Origin: Microbacterium sp. JZ31
GTDB taxonomy: Bacteria > Actinomycetota > Actinomycetes > Actinomycetales > Microbacteriaceae
Assembly (NCBI RefSeq): GCF_016805985.1
Contig: NZ_CP017661.1
Span: 496,001-560,000, forward strand
Reading direction: 5' to 3'
Length of the DNA stretch: 64,000 bases
The notes under the pieces were generated by a model. That model saw nothing but the letters and a program-made list of their open reading frames with translations, made no database searches and was not told where the DNA came from. Below, piece by piece: positions 6,578 to 15,347 of the stretch. The position numbers and the translations under genes were made by a program. The first letter of the stretch is position 1; each line of letters starts with the position of its first letter.

Positions 6578-7903
6578 TCAGCCGCTCAGCCGGGCGCGAG
6601 CGAGCCGCACGAGCTGGACGCGGTTGGTCACGCCCGTCTTGCGGAACAGCGCGGACAGCTGCGACTTGACGGTGTTGCGGGACACGCCGAGCACGTCGGC
6701 GATCTCCTTCACGCTCAGCCCGGGATGTTCGACCAGCGTCCGCATCAGGCGTTCCTCGCGATCCGTGAGCCGCGCAGTGCCCGGATCGCGCGCGGGTGCG
6801 AGCGCGGCGGCCGCGATCGCCCCGCGGACGATCACGGGGGGCGCGTCGCCGAACGCCAGCGTCGCGAGCCGTCCCAGGTCGGCCGACGGCACGACCGTGA
6901 GGGCGACGGGGAGCTCATGCGCCCCCGCGATCGCGACCCCCTCGCGGAACGACAGGGCCGCGGCGTCCGGGTCGCCGAGAGCGAGGCGCGCGGCCGCGCG
7001 AAGGATGCGCATCTCCGCCTGGCACCTCGGCCACGACGAGATGCCCTCGGGTGCCTCGGACGCGTCGGCGTCGGCGGCGATGTAGTCGTGCAGCATGAGG
7101 TGCGCCATGGCGCGATGCACCTGCAGCAGCGGACGGCACGTGCGCAGGCCCTCCTTGTCGGCGAGCAGTGCGAGCGCGTGCTCGGGCTGCGCGGCGAACA
7201 GATGCAGGCGCGCGAGGGTCACCGACATGGTGAGCCGTGTGAGGGGCGGGGCCGCTCTCGCCGCCGCGCGCAGCGTCGCGAGTTCGGCGCACAGGCGTCC
7301 CAGTCGGCTGGGGTCCGCCTGCGCTTCCCACTGCATCCGCAGCGCGGCGATGGCGAACCCCGTCTCGCGCACGGGAGCGCCATCCGGGTTCGCCTCGGCG
7401 GACGCGCGGGCCTCGTCCAGCGTCGCGAGCGCTCCCGTGAAATCGAGGGATGCCGCGCGCAGCAGGGCGAGGGAAGCGTGCGCGATGACCGGCAGTCCCG
7501 CGCGCCCCGCCTCCTTCCACAGTGCTTCGGCGCGGTCGGACCACTCCTCGGCGATCGCGCGGCGACCCGTGAAGGCGTTGTCCCACGCGAGCTGGCCTGC
7601 CACGCGTGCCGCCATCGCGAAATCGTCCGAGGCGATAGCCCAGGCGTAGGCGTGGTCGAGCAGCGCGCGCTCGCGCGTGAAGTCGTAGGTGCCGCGCATG
7701 GCCCACGCCCACTCGAGCATCATGCGCGGCAGTGCACGGGCGATCCGGGCGCGCTCGTGCGGCTCGAGGCGGTCGACGAGGTCGGCGCCCTGGCTCGCGA
7801 GCGCATGAGCGCGGTCGTGCTCGCCCGCCGAGCGGGCCTCGGCGGTCGCCTGGGTCAGGGTCGTCAGGCGCAGGAGGCGCTCGTTGTCGGCGACCGCCGT
7901 CAC
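6578..7903 (-). CDS. LuxR-type regulator with helical-repeat N terminus (second of a pair)
   Basis: 441 residues from the GTG at 7903, which overlaps the preceding LuxR stop (GTGA). About 360 residues of Ala-rich paired helices resemble TPR-like repeats. The C terminus is a LuxR/GerE helix-turn-helix (ARLTDREERLMRTLVEH, VSRNTVKSQLSALFRKTGV). I see no P-loop, so this is not a full-length MalT-type STAND ATPase; it looks like the sensor and DNA-binding parts alone. The frame stays open far upstream inside the neighbouring gene, but the overlap with that gene's stop supports the GTG. Ligand and targets unknown. Confidence 0.75.
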   Translation of the reverse strand: MTAVADNERLLRLTTLTQATAEARSAGEHDRAHALASQGADLVDRLEPHERARIARALPRMMLEWAWAMRGTYDFTRERALLDHAYAWAIASDDFAMAARVAGQLAWDNAFTGRRAIAEEWSDRAEALWKEAGRAGLPVIAHASLALLRAASLDFTGALATLDEARASAEANPDGAPVRETGFAIAALRMQWEAQADPSRLGRLCAELATLRAAARAAPPLTRLTMSVTLARLHLFAAQPEHALALLADKEGLRTCRPLLQVHRAMAHLMLHDYIAADADASEAPEGISSWPRCQAEMRILRAAARLALGDPDAAALSFREGVAIAGAHELPVALTVVPSADLGRLATLAFGDAPPVIVRGAIAAAALAPARDPGTARLTDREERLMRTLVEHPGLSVKEIADVLGVSRNTVKSQLSALFRKTGVTNRVQLVRLARARLSG

Positions 7904-9468
7904 AGCAGCCCCTGTCGTCTGGCCGCCGCCCGCAGGGCCCCCCGACTGTTGACGTCGAACTTCCGGTAGAGCGTGTGCAACTGACTGCGCACGGTGTTGC
8001 GCGACACCGACAGTGCGGCGGCGAGGCTCTGCTCGTCGGCGTCCTCGGACAGCGCCGCGATCAGGCGCTCCTCGCGACGCGTGACGCGGACGATCCTCTG
8101 CCGCGCGGGTGGCAGGGCGATCGTCCCCGACGTGAGGCGGCGGAGCCACGGTGGTGTCGCATCGGCTTCGAGCAGTCCGATCAGCTCTTCGAGCTCCGTG
8201 CGCGGCGCCAGCGTGAAGGCCATGAAGCAGCCGTGCTCGGCGGTCTCGTCGACCGCGGCGCGGAACCGCTCGGCTGCCGTGGCGACGTCTCCGCGCCGCC
8301 GCGCGGCGATCGCGTGGACGACATTCATCTCGATCCGCAGCCGGACCCATGTGCGCGGATCGTCGAGCGCCTCCGTCGCGAGCCGATCCGCGATGTCGTC
8401 CTCGTCCGCGAGCAGGTGGGCGATCGCGCGTCGCGCGGTGACGAACGGCGCCGTCGGCGACTCGAGGTCCGCCAGCAGGCGCAGGACGGCTGCCGCCTCA
8501 CCCCGGATGAACAGCAGATCGGCACGCACGATCCGGTTCAACTCGCCGTTGAGCCCGCTGGCGACGTGCGCCACGGGCATCGCGGAGATCCGGGTGTCGA
8601 AGTGGCTGAGCAGCGCGGTGCCCTGGTCACGCGACACGCGCGATCCGATCATCAGCCGCGCCGCCGCGACGAACAGCAGGTGCTCGCCGACGTCGTGCGG
8701 GTCGATTCGGGCGAGCTCGCGCTCGGCCGCGTCGAAGTCGAGCGCGTCCCACAGGCGGAGGGCGCGCGCGAGCTGAGACGAGATCGTCAGGGCCTCGATC
8801 CGAGGGCCCCCGGTGAGCAGGGTGTCGTGACGCGCGAGCCAGTCGTCCGCCTCACGGTAGCCCGCGAGAGCCAGCAGCCAGGCGAGCTCACCCGCGGCGT
8901 CCGCCATGTCGCGCGCATTGCGCGTCTCCTCGGCGCAGACGAACGCCTCGCGCAGCAGTGCCATGGCGCGCGTCGGCTGCCCTGCGAACTCGTGCGCGAG
9001 TGCGCACTCCACGAGTAGCGAAGCAACGAGCCCCCGAAGCGTTCCGGACGACCTCGCGTCCTCGCGGGCCGCAGACTCCGCGCGCTCGGCCCACGTCTTG
9101 GCCTCGTCGTACCTCCCCGCCGTGCGGGCACCGCTCGCCCGGCTGGTGAACAGCACCGCGCGGGTCGAGGCCGGCGCGTCCGGTCCCGGTGCAGACGCGT
9201 CATCGCTGTAGACGGCCGGCCGCAGGTCGGGGCGCATCCTCATCCGGCGGAGATAGCCGCGGATCACCCGCCACTCCGGCACCGCGTCCAGTCCCGCGGG
9301 CGGTACCGCGAGGGCCGCCTGCTCGAGCAGCTCGGGACGGTAGCTGATCAGCGGGCCCCACCCCGCGTACGCCGGCTCGAGCGCGGCATGCCAGTCGCCG
9401 CGCGCGAGAGCGGCGAGGATCCGCGCCGATGCGCGTTCCGCCTCGTCCTGCATCCCCCGCATGACCAC
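7900..9468 (-). CDS. LuxR-type regulator with helical-repeat N terminus (first of a pair)
   Basis: Up to 522 residues. Like its neighbour it has a long helical-repeat region (segments such as TSRASGARTAGRYDEAKTWA and DMADAAGELAWLLALAGY) and a C-terminal LuxR helix-turn-helix (TRREERLIAALSEDADEQSL, VSRNTVRSQLHTLYRKFDV). There is no Walker A motif. The start is uncertain: GTG at 9468 or in-frame ATGs at 9462 and 9453, none with a strong ribosome site. The two genes look like an old tandem duplication and are translationally coupled. A 20-bp dyad lies 80 bp upstream. Confidence 0.75.
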   Translation of the reverse strand: MVMRGMQDEAERASARILAALARGDWHAALEPAYAGWGPLISYRPELLEQAALAVPPAGLDAVPEWRVIRGYLRRMRMRPDLRPAVYSDDASAPGPDAPASTRAVLFTSRASGARTAGRYDEAKTWAERAESAAREDARSSGTLRGLVASLLVECALAHEFAGQPTRAMALLREAFVCAEETRNARDMADAAGELAWLLALAGYREADDWLARHDTLLTGGPRIEALTISSQLARALRLWDALDFDAAERELARIDPHDVGEHLLFVAAARLMIGSRVSRDQGTALLSHFDTRISAMPVAHVASGLNGELNRIVRADLLFIRGEAAAVLRLLADLESPTAPFVTARRAIAHLLADEDDIADRLATEALDDPRTWVRLRIEMNVVHAIAARRRGDVATAAERFRAAVDETAEHGCFMAFTLAPRTELEELIGLLEADATPPWLRRLTSGTIALPPARQRIVRVTRREERLIAALSEDADEQSLAAALSVSRNTVRSQLHTLYRKFDVNSRGALRAAARRQGLL

Positions 9469-9547
9469 CCGTCCCCACGGCTCGGTTCCGCCTCGGGCGA
9501 TGAAGGCGCCGTCGGCGAACGTGAACAGGCCCCGGGGGAGGGTGGCT

Positions 9548-9567
9548 CGAATCTACCTGCAGATTCG
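9548..9567. promoter_or_regulatory. 20-bp dyad, lux-box-like
   Basis: CGAATCTACCTGCAGATTCG has perfect seven-base outer arms and is 20 bp long, the usual size of LuxR/GerE sites. It sits between the LuxR pair and the divergent secreted protein at 9699. The rest of the 230-bp gap shows no other clear signal. Binding by the neighbouring regulators is inferred. Confidence 0.45.
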
Positions 9568-9698
9568 CTGGGAGGCCAGCGGTGTCCCGGTGAGTAACGG
9601 GTGAACCCGTGGATGAAACCCGGGCGGACCGGGCGCCGGCGGGCATAACGTGCGGTTCGGCGCTGCTCGCAGCGCGCTCCCCAGACCGAAAGCCGTCC

Positions 9699-10034
9699 AT
9701 GCTGTCGCAGCCCCCTGCGCGACGATCCCCGCTCGCGCTGCTCGTCGCCGTCCTGTCGGGGACCGCCCTCGGCCTGTCCGCGGGCGCGGTCGTTGCGCTT
9801 CCGGCGACCGCGGCCGTGCAGCCGGTGCAGGCCCCGGCACCCACGGGTGGCGAAGCGCCCTCGGATGACGAGGCATCGACGTCGGATGTGGCGCCCGCGC
9901 GAGATGACGGCGCCGGTCGCGACACGTCGCGTGCAGCGGCCGACGACATGGAGGTCACGCCGCTCTACGCCATCGGCGGTCTGATGCTCGTCGGCGCCGC
10001 GGCCACGGCGGCGAGTCGGCGCCGCAACGGCTGA
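9699..10034 (+). CDS. Small secreted or surface protein with C-terminal membrane anchor
   Basis: 111 residues from the ATG at 9699 (an upstream in-frame ATG at 9609 would add 30). It has a signal peptide (ARRSPLALLVAVLSG, then an Ala-rich cleavage region near 35-40), a low-complexity Asp/Ala/Pro/Ser middle, and a C-terminal hydrophobic helix (PLYAIGGLMLVGAAATAA) ending SRRRNG. This is the layout of a wall-sorting signal, but no LPXTG-like motif precedes the helix. It faces the LuxR pair across a 20-bp dyad and may be their target. Function unknown. Confidence 0.6.
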   Translation: MLSQPPARRSPLALLVAVLSGTALGLSAGAVVALPATAAVQPVQAPAPTGGEAPSDDEASTSDVAPARDDGAGRDTSRAAADDMEVTPLYAIGGLMLVGAAATAASRRRNG

Positions 10035-10043
10035 GCCGGACGA

Positions 10044-10625
10044 TCAGGCTCTGCCGCGCCGGCGCCACAGGCGCCGCCTCGGCGCCGGAGGCGCGTCGGC
10101 CTCCGCCGCCTCGCGTGCGGCGCGGGCCCGCTCCTCGCGGCGCGCGTGCCAGGAGGCGATCTCGGCGTCGACGTCACGCGTCGGCGTCACGACGGGCGGG
10201 CCGCCGAGTAGCTGCAGCCGGGCATGCCGCACGCGGGCGTTGAAGTCCTCGAGCGTCTCGCGGACATCCTGCTCACGCGTCATCCGGTCGAGCCTGTCGT
10301 GCAGCTCCGCACTCTCGACGCGCAGGGTGAGCGCGGGCGGGCCGAGGCCGCGCAGGTTCTCGGTCTCGATCTTGCGGCGCAGCCACCAGTCGGGGTCGTG
10401 GCTCGCGCCGAGTCCCGTGAGCGGCTTGCCGGCGCCGGGCAGGTCGTCGAAATCGCCCCGGCGGATCGCGTGCTGGACCGCCTGCTCGACGACCGCCGCG
10501 CGCTCCTCCGGCGTCGACCACGCCGGCGCCTCGGCCTCGTGATCGCTGGCGCCCCGACCCGCGGCGTCCTGGCCGAGGTCTCGGTCCAGCCTGTAGCGCT
10601 GGGCGGCCTCGCGTGGATCGGTCAT
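10044..10625 (-). CDS. DUF1992 (DnaJ-homologue subfamily C member 28 conserved domain) protein
   Basis: 193 residues. The DUF1992 core is clear: VEQAVQHAIRRGDFDDLPGA, then GKPL and a DPDWWLRRKIETENL segment. A charged, probably coiled-coil Arg/Glu/Ala-rich C terminus ends in RRRLWRRRGRA. The family has no established biochemical role. The gene is downstream of the TANGO2-like gene on the same strand, but a long hairpin separates them. It converges on the small secreted protein gene with nine bases between. Confidence 0.85.
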   Translation of the reverse strand: MTDPREAAQRYRLDRDLGQDAAGRGASDHEAEAPAWSTPEERAAVVEQAVQHAIRRGDFDDLPGAGKPLTGLGASHDPDWWLRRKIETENLRGLGPPALTLRVESAELHDRLDRMTREQDVRETLEDFNARVRHARLQLLGGPPVVTPTRDVDAEIASWHARREERARAAREAAEADAPPAPRRRLWRRRGRA

Positions 10626-10667
10626 CGCACCTCCCAGGGGAGTTTCGGTCCCTCCAGGCTATGCCCG

Positions 10668-10697
10668 CTTCCGCTGAGCGGCGCCGCTCAGCGGAAG
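10668..10697 (-). terminator. 30-bp perfect palindrome at the 3' end of the TANGO2-like gene
   Basis: CTTCCGCTGAGCGGC and its exact complement lie back to back, giving a stem of about 13 pairs with a small loop. It overlaps the stop codon (10688-10690) of the upstream gene. Likely a terminator, although no T run follows. Confidence 0.5.
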
Positions 10698-11398
10698 CTC
10701 AGCGCGTTCCAGGCGCCCGGGCGGTCGAGCTGCGCGTAGTGCACGTCGGCGCCGGCGGCCGAGACCTCGGCCACACACGCGAGCAGCGACATCGTCGGGT
10801 AGCCGTGCGCGTGGTTGTCGCGGATGATCGCGCGATCGTCGGACGGGTCCAGCTCGGCGCTGTCCGCGAGCACGCGCAGCCACGGCCCCCACCACTCGTC
10901 GCCCTCCGCGCGCGCGTCGGCGAACTGCCCGTGCCAGGCGGCGATGCGGGCGGTGGTCTCGTCGTCCACATCGTCGTGCGCGAGCATGTGCGTGCCGGGC
11001 CTGAGGATCTGCCGCCGGAGACCGGCGCCGTCCCACGACGTGACCGCGACCTCGGTGCCGTCCACCTCGACGAGGTTGAACCCCAGCGTGCGCGGCGTGC
11101 CCTCGGGCGAGACGCCGTCCACGGAGGCGAGCACGATGCCGCCGCGCGACGCGAGCTCCTCAGGCCGCACGCCCTCCGGGTGTCCCGCGCGGTTGAGGAG
11201 CACCGCGAGCCGGGGGCCTCGCGCGGCCAGCCAGGCGCCGCCGGCGAGCCGGTCCTGCACGCCCACGAGTCCCGCGCGATCCGGCCACCACTCGCCGAGG
11301 GGATTCCACGGCCGCTCCGGATCCTCGTCGCGGACCGCGAGCAGGCGGACGGGAGCGGACGAGCCGGGCTCGGGGACGCGGACGATCACGGTGCACAT
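10688..11398 (-). CDS. TANGO2/NRDE family protein
   Basis: 236 residues starting MCTVIVRV. Cys2 right after the initiator Met is the hallmark of the NRDE/TANGO2 family (Ntn-hydrolase-like fold), so I place the start at 11398 rather than at two ATGs upstream in frame. Other family features are AVRDEDPERPW, NRAG, ASRGGIVL and a late HDDVDDETTARI segment. Eukaryotic TANGO2 is linked to heme and lipid handling; the role of bacterial members is not settled. Cytosolic and monocistronic by context. Confidence 0.8.
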   Translation of the reverse strand: MCTVIVRVPEPGSSAPVRLLAVRDEDPERPWNPLGEWWPDRAGLVGVQDRLAGGAWLAARGPRLAVLLNRAGHPEGVRPEELASRGGIVLASVDGVSPEGTPRTLGFNLVEVDGTEVAVTSWDGAGLRRQILRPGTHMLAHDDVDDETTARIAAWHGQFADARAEGDEWWGPWLRVLADSAELDPSDDRAIIRDNHAHGYPTMSLLACVAEVSAAGADVHYAQLDRPGAWNALSFR

Positions 11399-11486
11399 CG
11401 CACTCATTCTTCCCGAGTCCGCACCCACCAGGCGCGCGGTGCGATCGCTCCGTCGTGAGAGGCGGGCGCCTAGAGTGGCACCCCGA

Positions 11487-11687
11487 TCAGGCGCCCTGCT
11501 GCGGTGGCCTCGCGAGGCCGTGGCGGCCGGGTTCGTCGGGCTCCGCGGCGGTCTCGGGGGAGACCGGCGATCCGCCGGACGGCCCCTCCGTGCCGGGGTA
11601 CTGGGTCTCCTCGATCTCGCTCGCGTCCCGCTCGTCCTGCGGGGGAAGGTGATCCTGCGGCTTCTTCGCGTCGTCGGGTGTGTTCAT
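11487..11687 (-). CDS. Small acidic hypothetical protein
   Basis: 66 residues from ATG 11687: a Pro/Glu/Asp/Ser-rich, low-complexity chain ([34 protein letters not shown]) with no predicted fold. I do not recognise a function. The frame is open for another 100 codons upstream, but that part reads as antisense of coaBC and lacks coding character. It is divergent from coaBC, with 136 bp between. Ribosome site not obvious. Confidence 0.5.
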   Translation of the reverse strand: MNTPDDAKKPQDHLPPQDERDASEIEETQYPGTEGPSGGSPVSPETAAEPDEPGRHGLARPPQQGA

Positions 11688-11823
11688 GCGGACAGGCTCG
11701 GTCACGGGGCCGGGCTTCGGACAGGGGGTTGCCCTCGCCGCGGGCTCGTGCAACCTCGCCTGGTCGCGCCCGGGCTCCGGCATCTCTTCGCCCCATCGCG
11801 GAGCGGGCTGGAAGACTGGCGCC

Positions 11824-13047
11824 GTGAACACTTCGACTGGCTCCAAGCACCGCATCGTCGTGGGAGTGACCGGCGGGATCGCCGCGTACAAGGCGGTGCA
11901 GCTCGTGCGCCTGCTCGTGAAGGACGGGCACGAGGTGCACGTCGTACCGACCGAGGACGCGCTGCGCTTCGTCGGGGCGCCGACGTGGGAGGCGATCAGC
12001 CGGCATCCGGTCACGACGTCGGTGCACGACGACGTCGCTCAGGTGCGCCATGTCGCGCTCGGGCAGCAGGCGGACCTCGTGGTCGTCGCGCCCGCGACCG
12101 CCAACACGCTCGCGAAGATGGCGGCGGGCCTCTCCGGCGATCTGCTCGGCACGACGCTGCTCGCGACGGCCGCACCGGTGCTCGTCGCCCCGGCCATGCA
12201 CACCGAGATGTGGCTGCACGCCGCGACGCAGGCGAACATCGCGACGCTGCGCGCCCGCGGCGTGCACCTGATCGGGCCCGACAGCGGACAGCTCACCGGG
12301 CAGGACAGCGGACCGGGACGGATGAGCGAACCCGAGGCGATCCACGCCGAGGTCGGGCGGCTGCTCGCGGCGAGGCGGGACCTCGCGGGCGTCCGGATCG
12401 TCGTGTCGGCGGGCGGCACGCGCGAGCCCATCGACCCCGTGCGGTTCATCGGCAACCGGTCGAGCGGGCGGCAGGGCGTGGCGATCGCGCGTGCGGCGGC
12501 CGAGCGAGGCGCGGACGTCACGCTCGTCGCGGCGCACGTCGACGAGGGCGTCCTCGCCGAGGTGCCGGCGCACATCCGCATGGCGCACGCGGGCACGGCG
12601 GCCGAGCTGGGGGCGCGGATGACCGAGCTCGCGCCCGAAGCGGATGTCGTGATCATGACGGCGGCGGTCGCGGACTACCGCGTGGCGAACGCCGCCGAGC
12701 ACAAGCTCGCCAAGGAGGACGGCGCCCCCACGATCGAGCTTGTGGAGAACGCCGACATCCTGGCGGGGCTCGTCGCCGCGCGCCGCCCGGGTCAGCTCAT
12801 CGCGGGCTTCGCGGCTGAGATGCCGACCGAGACCGAGACGGTGATCGAGCGCGGCGTCCGCAAGCGCCGACGCAAGGGCGCCGACCTGCTCGCGGTCAAC
12901 GAGGTCGGCTGGCAGGCGGGCTTCGAGCGGCCCGACAACGCCGTGGCGATCATCGGCCCGGATGACAGCGTGGTGGCCGAGGCGCGCGGCTCGAAGCGCG
13001 AGGTGGCGGACGCGCTGCTCGACGCGGTCCTCCGGCTTCGGGGCTAG
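11824..13047 (+). CDS. coaBC: Bifunctional phosphopantothenoylcysteine decarboxylase/synthetase CoaBC
   Basis: 407 residues from GTG 11824. The N-terminal flavoprotein half (CoaC, about 1-180) starts [13 protein letters not shown] and shows His76 in VRHVALG and the substrate motif PAMHTEMW (123-130; Asn is more usual than His at the fourth position). The C-terminal half (CoaB) begins [16 protein letters not shown] with NRSSGRQG and contains [19 protein letters not shown]. Together they convert 4'-phosphopantothenate plus cysteine to 4'-phosphopantetheine in CoA synthesis. The stop is nested with that of the convergent gene in CTAG (13044-13047). Confidence 0.95.
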   Translation: MNTSTGSKHRIVVGVTGGIAAYKAVQLVRLLVKDGHEVHVVPTEDALRFVGAPTWEAISRHPVTTSVHDDVAQVRHVALGQQADLVVVAPATANTLAKMAAGLSGDLLGTTLLATAAPVLVAPAMHTEMWLHAATQANIATLRARGVHLIGPDSGQLTGQDSGPGRMSEPEAIHAEVGRLLAARRDLAGVRIVVSAGGTREPIDPVRFIGNRSSGRQGVAIARAAAERGADVTLVAAHVDEGVLAEVPAHIRMAHAGTAAELGARMTELAPEADVVIMTAAVADYRVANAAEHKLAKEDGAPTIELVENADILAGLVAARRPGQLIAGFAAEMPTETETVIERGVRKRRRKGADLLAVNEVGWQAGFERPDNAVAIIGPDDSVVAEARGSKREVADALLDAVLRLRG

Positions 13048-15269
13048 GCCGGGTCGATCGGGAAGTTCGCGCGGAAGACGTTGTCCGGGTCCCAGGCGCG
13101 CTTGAGCTGCCGCAGGCGCGGCAGGTTGGCTCCGAAGGCGTCCGCGATCCGCTCGCGACGCAGATCCGTGTCGAACGACAGGTACAGGCCCGAGGAGCGC
13201 GGCGCGACGAGTGCATCCCACACCGGGTCGAGCTCGGCGTGCGCGCGACCCAGCGCCCCCAGCAGGAAGTTCTGGTGCCGGTGCGGGTAGGCCGTCGCAT
13301 CGGGTGCCACCTCGTGCACGGCACCGCCCGTCGCGCGCACCTGCAGGAAGTACGCCGCGCCGGAAGCGGCGACCGCGGCGAAGGCGTCGGCGGTCCGCGC
13401 ATCCAGATGGTCGACGAGGGCCGCGCGCGACACGGGCTCGCCCGCGCCCTGATGGTGGCGGTCGACCGGCTGGACCACGCCCGCGTAGGGCAGCACGTAC
13501 GCCTTGTGGTCGAGCAGCGGCCCGGCATCCGCGAGCCGCTCGAGCTCGGTGATCGCGGCTTCGGTGTCGTCGCCGGCGTACATCGTCATGAGCTGTGCGA
13601 CGGCCTGCTGGCCGGGCTGCGTGGGCGACAGGATCAGGAAGCTCGTCAGCTCGCGCGGGGCCGCCTCGACCGCGGCGCCCCAGCGCTCGAGCAGGCCCGC
13701 CGTGTCGGTGGCGTCCAGCACCATCTGCGAGAACACGACGTCGCCCAGCGGCATCGCGTCGATCTCCACGCTCGTCACGACGCCGAGATTGCCGCCCGCA
13801 CCCCGCAGGCCCCAGAAGAGGTCGGGGTGCTCGTCGTCGCTCGCGCGCACCATCCGACCGTCGGCCGTCACCAGGTCGAACGCGCGCACGCGGTCGATCG
13901 TCAGCCCGAACTTCCGGCCGAGGAAGCCGATGCCGCCCGTCGTCGCGAGCCCGCCCACGCCGACACCGCCGTAGTCGCCCGAGCTGATGGCGAGTCCGCG
14001 CGGGGCAAGCGCCTGCGCGACCTCGCCCCAGGTCGCGCCCGCACCGATGCGGACGCGGTCGCCCTCGAGCGGTTCGACCCCGTCGAACCGCCGGAGGTCG
14101 ATCACGACGCCGCCGTCGTTCGTCGAGCGGCCGCTGATGCCGTGGCCGCCCGAACGGATGCCGAGCGGCACGTCCTGAGCACGGGCGTAGCCGAGCGCCT
14201 CGGCGACCTCGGCGCGGGTGGACGGCAGGAGCACGATGCCCGGTCGCCCGCCGCGCAGGTAGTTGGACCGGACGTCGGCATAGGCGCGATCGCCGGGCTC
14301 GATCGCGCTCGCAGCGAGCGAAGCGGGCACGGCGGCGTAGTCGATGCCGTCCCGGCGCAGCGCGAGCGCCGCCTCACCACGTCGGGCCGAGGCGGCCATG
14401 GTGCCGCGCTCGGCGCGCTCGCTCGCCACGGCCGCGCGCACGGCCGGTGCGATCTCCTGCCCGAACACGTGCAGCGTCGACGGGTCGTCGCTCGCCAGGA
14501 TGAACGACGAGATTCCGTCCTCCAGCGCGAGCGTCACGAGCTCCTCGACCCAGCGATCCGCGTCCGACTGCGGCACGATGTTGAGCAGGCGCCGGATCTC
14601 CGACGGACTGCGGCCCGCCTCCTCGGCCGACTCGTCGATCAGCGCGCTCGCGCGCGGCAGGTCGCCCGGCTGCATGTAGCCCTGGGACGGCAGCCAGCCG
14701 TCCGCCGCTCTGCCGGTGAGGCGCAGCATGCGCGGCTTGTACGCGCCCAGCCAGATCGGGATGTCGTGCGCGGGCTTCGGGCCGCGCTTCGCACCCGCGA
14801 CGCGGTGGAACCGCCCGTCGACGCGGAGCGGCCGGCGGTTCCCGGCGTCCCAGATGCCACGGATGATCTCGATCGCCTCGGCAAGCGCCGTGACGTTCTC
14901 GCCCGGCGTGCGCTTCGGTCCGCCCATTCCGGCGATCGCGTCCGTGAACCCGCCCGCGCCCAGGCCGAGGGCGAACCTCCCGCTCGACAGCAGGTCGAGC
15001 GACGCCGCCGAGCGCGCGAGCACCGCGGGCTGACGCAGCGGCAGGTTCAGCACGTTGCCCGAGACCGTGATGGTCGACGTCGACGCCGCGACCCAGCTCA
15101 GCAGGGTCCACGTGTCGTGGAATGCGGGCTGGTAGGGGTGGTCCTGGAACGTGACCAGATCCAGTCCCGCCTGCTCCGACGCCTGCGCCAGACGCACCGG
15201 AAGGTGCGGGTCGGCGTTGGTGGGGGTGATGAACGAGCCGAAGCTCAGATCCTGACCGTAGTCGGGCAT
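13044..15269 (-). CDS. Fusion of LLM luciferase-like monooxygenase and FAD/BBE oxidoreductase
   Basis: 741 residues in two flavoprotein modules. Residues about 1-285 are a luciferase-like (LLM) TIM barrel (LSFGSFITPTNADPHLP, FALGLGAGGFTDAI, PIWLGAYKPRML). Residues about 320-741 are a berberine-bridge-type FAD oxidase: VLLPSTRAEVAEAL, IRSGGHGISGRS (His376 is the likely covalent flavin site), a GGVGVGGLATTGGIGFLGR loop, and the C-terminal BBE element ending DPDNVFRANFPIDP. There is no stop or ribosome site in the linker. Two redox steps on one substrate are inferred; the substrate is unknown. The divergent marR gene probably controls it. Confidence 0.88.
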   Translation of the reverse strand: MPDYGQDLSFGSFITPTNADPHLPVRLAQASEQAGLDLVTFQDHPYQPAFHDTWTLLSWVAASTSTITVSGNVLNLPLRQPAVLARSAASLDLLSSGRFALGLGAGGFTDAIAGMGGPKRTPGENVTALAEAIEIIRGIWDAGNRRPLRVDGRFHRVAGAKRGPKPAHDIPIWLGAYKPRMLRLTGRAADGWLPSQGYMQPGDLPRASALIDESAEEAGRSPSEIRRLLNIVPQSDADRWVEELVTLALEDGISSFILASDDPSTLHVFGQEIAPAVRAAVASERAERGTMAASARRGEAALALRRDGIDYAAVPASLAASAIEPGDRAYADVRSNYLRGGRPGIVLLPSTRAEVAEALGYARAQDVPLGIRSGGHGISGRSTNDGGVVIDLRRFDGVEPLEGDRVRIGAGATWGEVAQALAPRGLAISSGDYGGVGVGGLATTGGIGFLGRKFGLTIDRVRAFDLVTADGRMVRASDDEHPDLFWGLRGAGGNLGVVTSVEIDAMPLGDVVFSQMVLDATDTAGLLERWGAAVEAAPRELTSFLILSPTQPGQQAVAQLMTMYAGDDTEAAITELERLADAGPLLDHKAYVLPYAGVVQPVDRHHQGAGEPVSRAALVDHLDARTADAFAAVAASGAAYFLQVRATGGAVHEVAPDATAYPHRHQNFLLGALGRAHAELDPVWDALVAPRSSGLYLSFDTDLRRERIADAFGANLPRLRQLKRAWDPDNVFRANFPIDPA

Positions 15270-15293
15270 ATCTCGTGACTCCTCGTCGTCAAT

Positions 15294-15330
15294 TCATCTG
15301 CTTGACAACTCATCTGCTTCACAACCTATT
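15294..15330 (+). promoter_or_regulatory. marR promoter overlapped by a tandem 16-bp repeat
   Basis: TCATCTGCTTGACAAC (15294-15309) is repeated directly with one change at 15310-15325. The first copy contains a TTGACA -35 hexamer (15302-15307), and CCTATT at 15325-15330 is a possible -10. Repressor binding to the repeats would cover the promoter shared by marR and the LLM-FAD gene. Confidence 0.5.
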
Positions 15331-15347
15331 CCCGTTACGATGGGGGC

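Noticed and set aside
7904..8350. N-terminal extension of the second LuxR gene
   Set aside because: It is out-of-frame translation of the upstream LuxR gene's 3' end; the GTGA overlap marks a credible start.
9585..9625. GGTGAGTAACGGGTGAACC-like text resembling the 16S rRNA V1 region
   Set aside because: The similarity covers fewer than 20 bases, and flanking sequence does not follow rRNA. It lies in the promoter region of the small secreted protein.
13239..15278. Plus-strand open frame opposite the LLM-FAD fusion gene
   Set aside because: Antisense of a well-supported gene; no start signal or domain.
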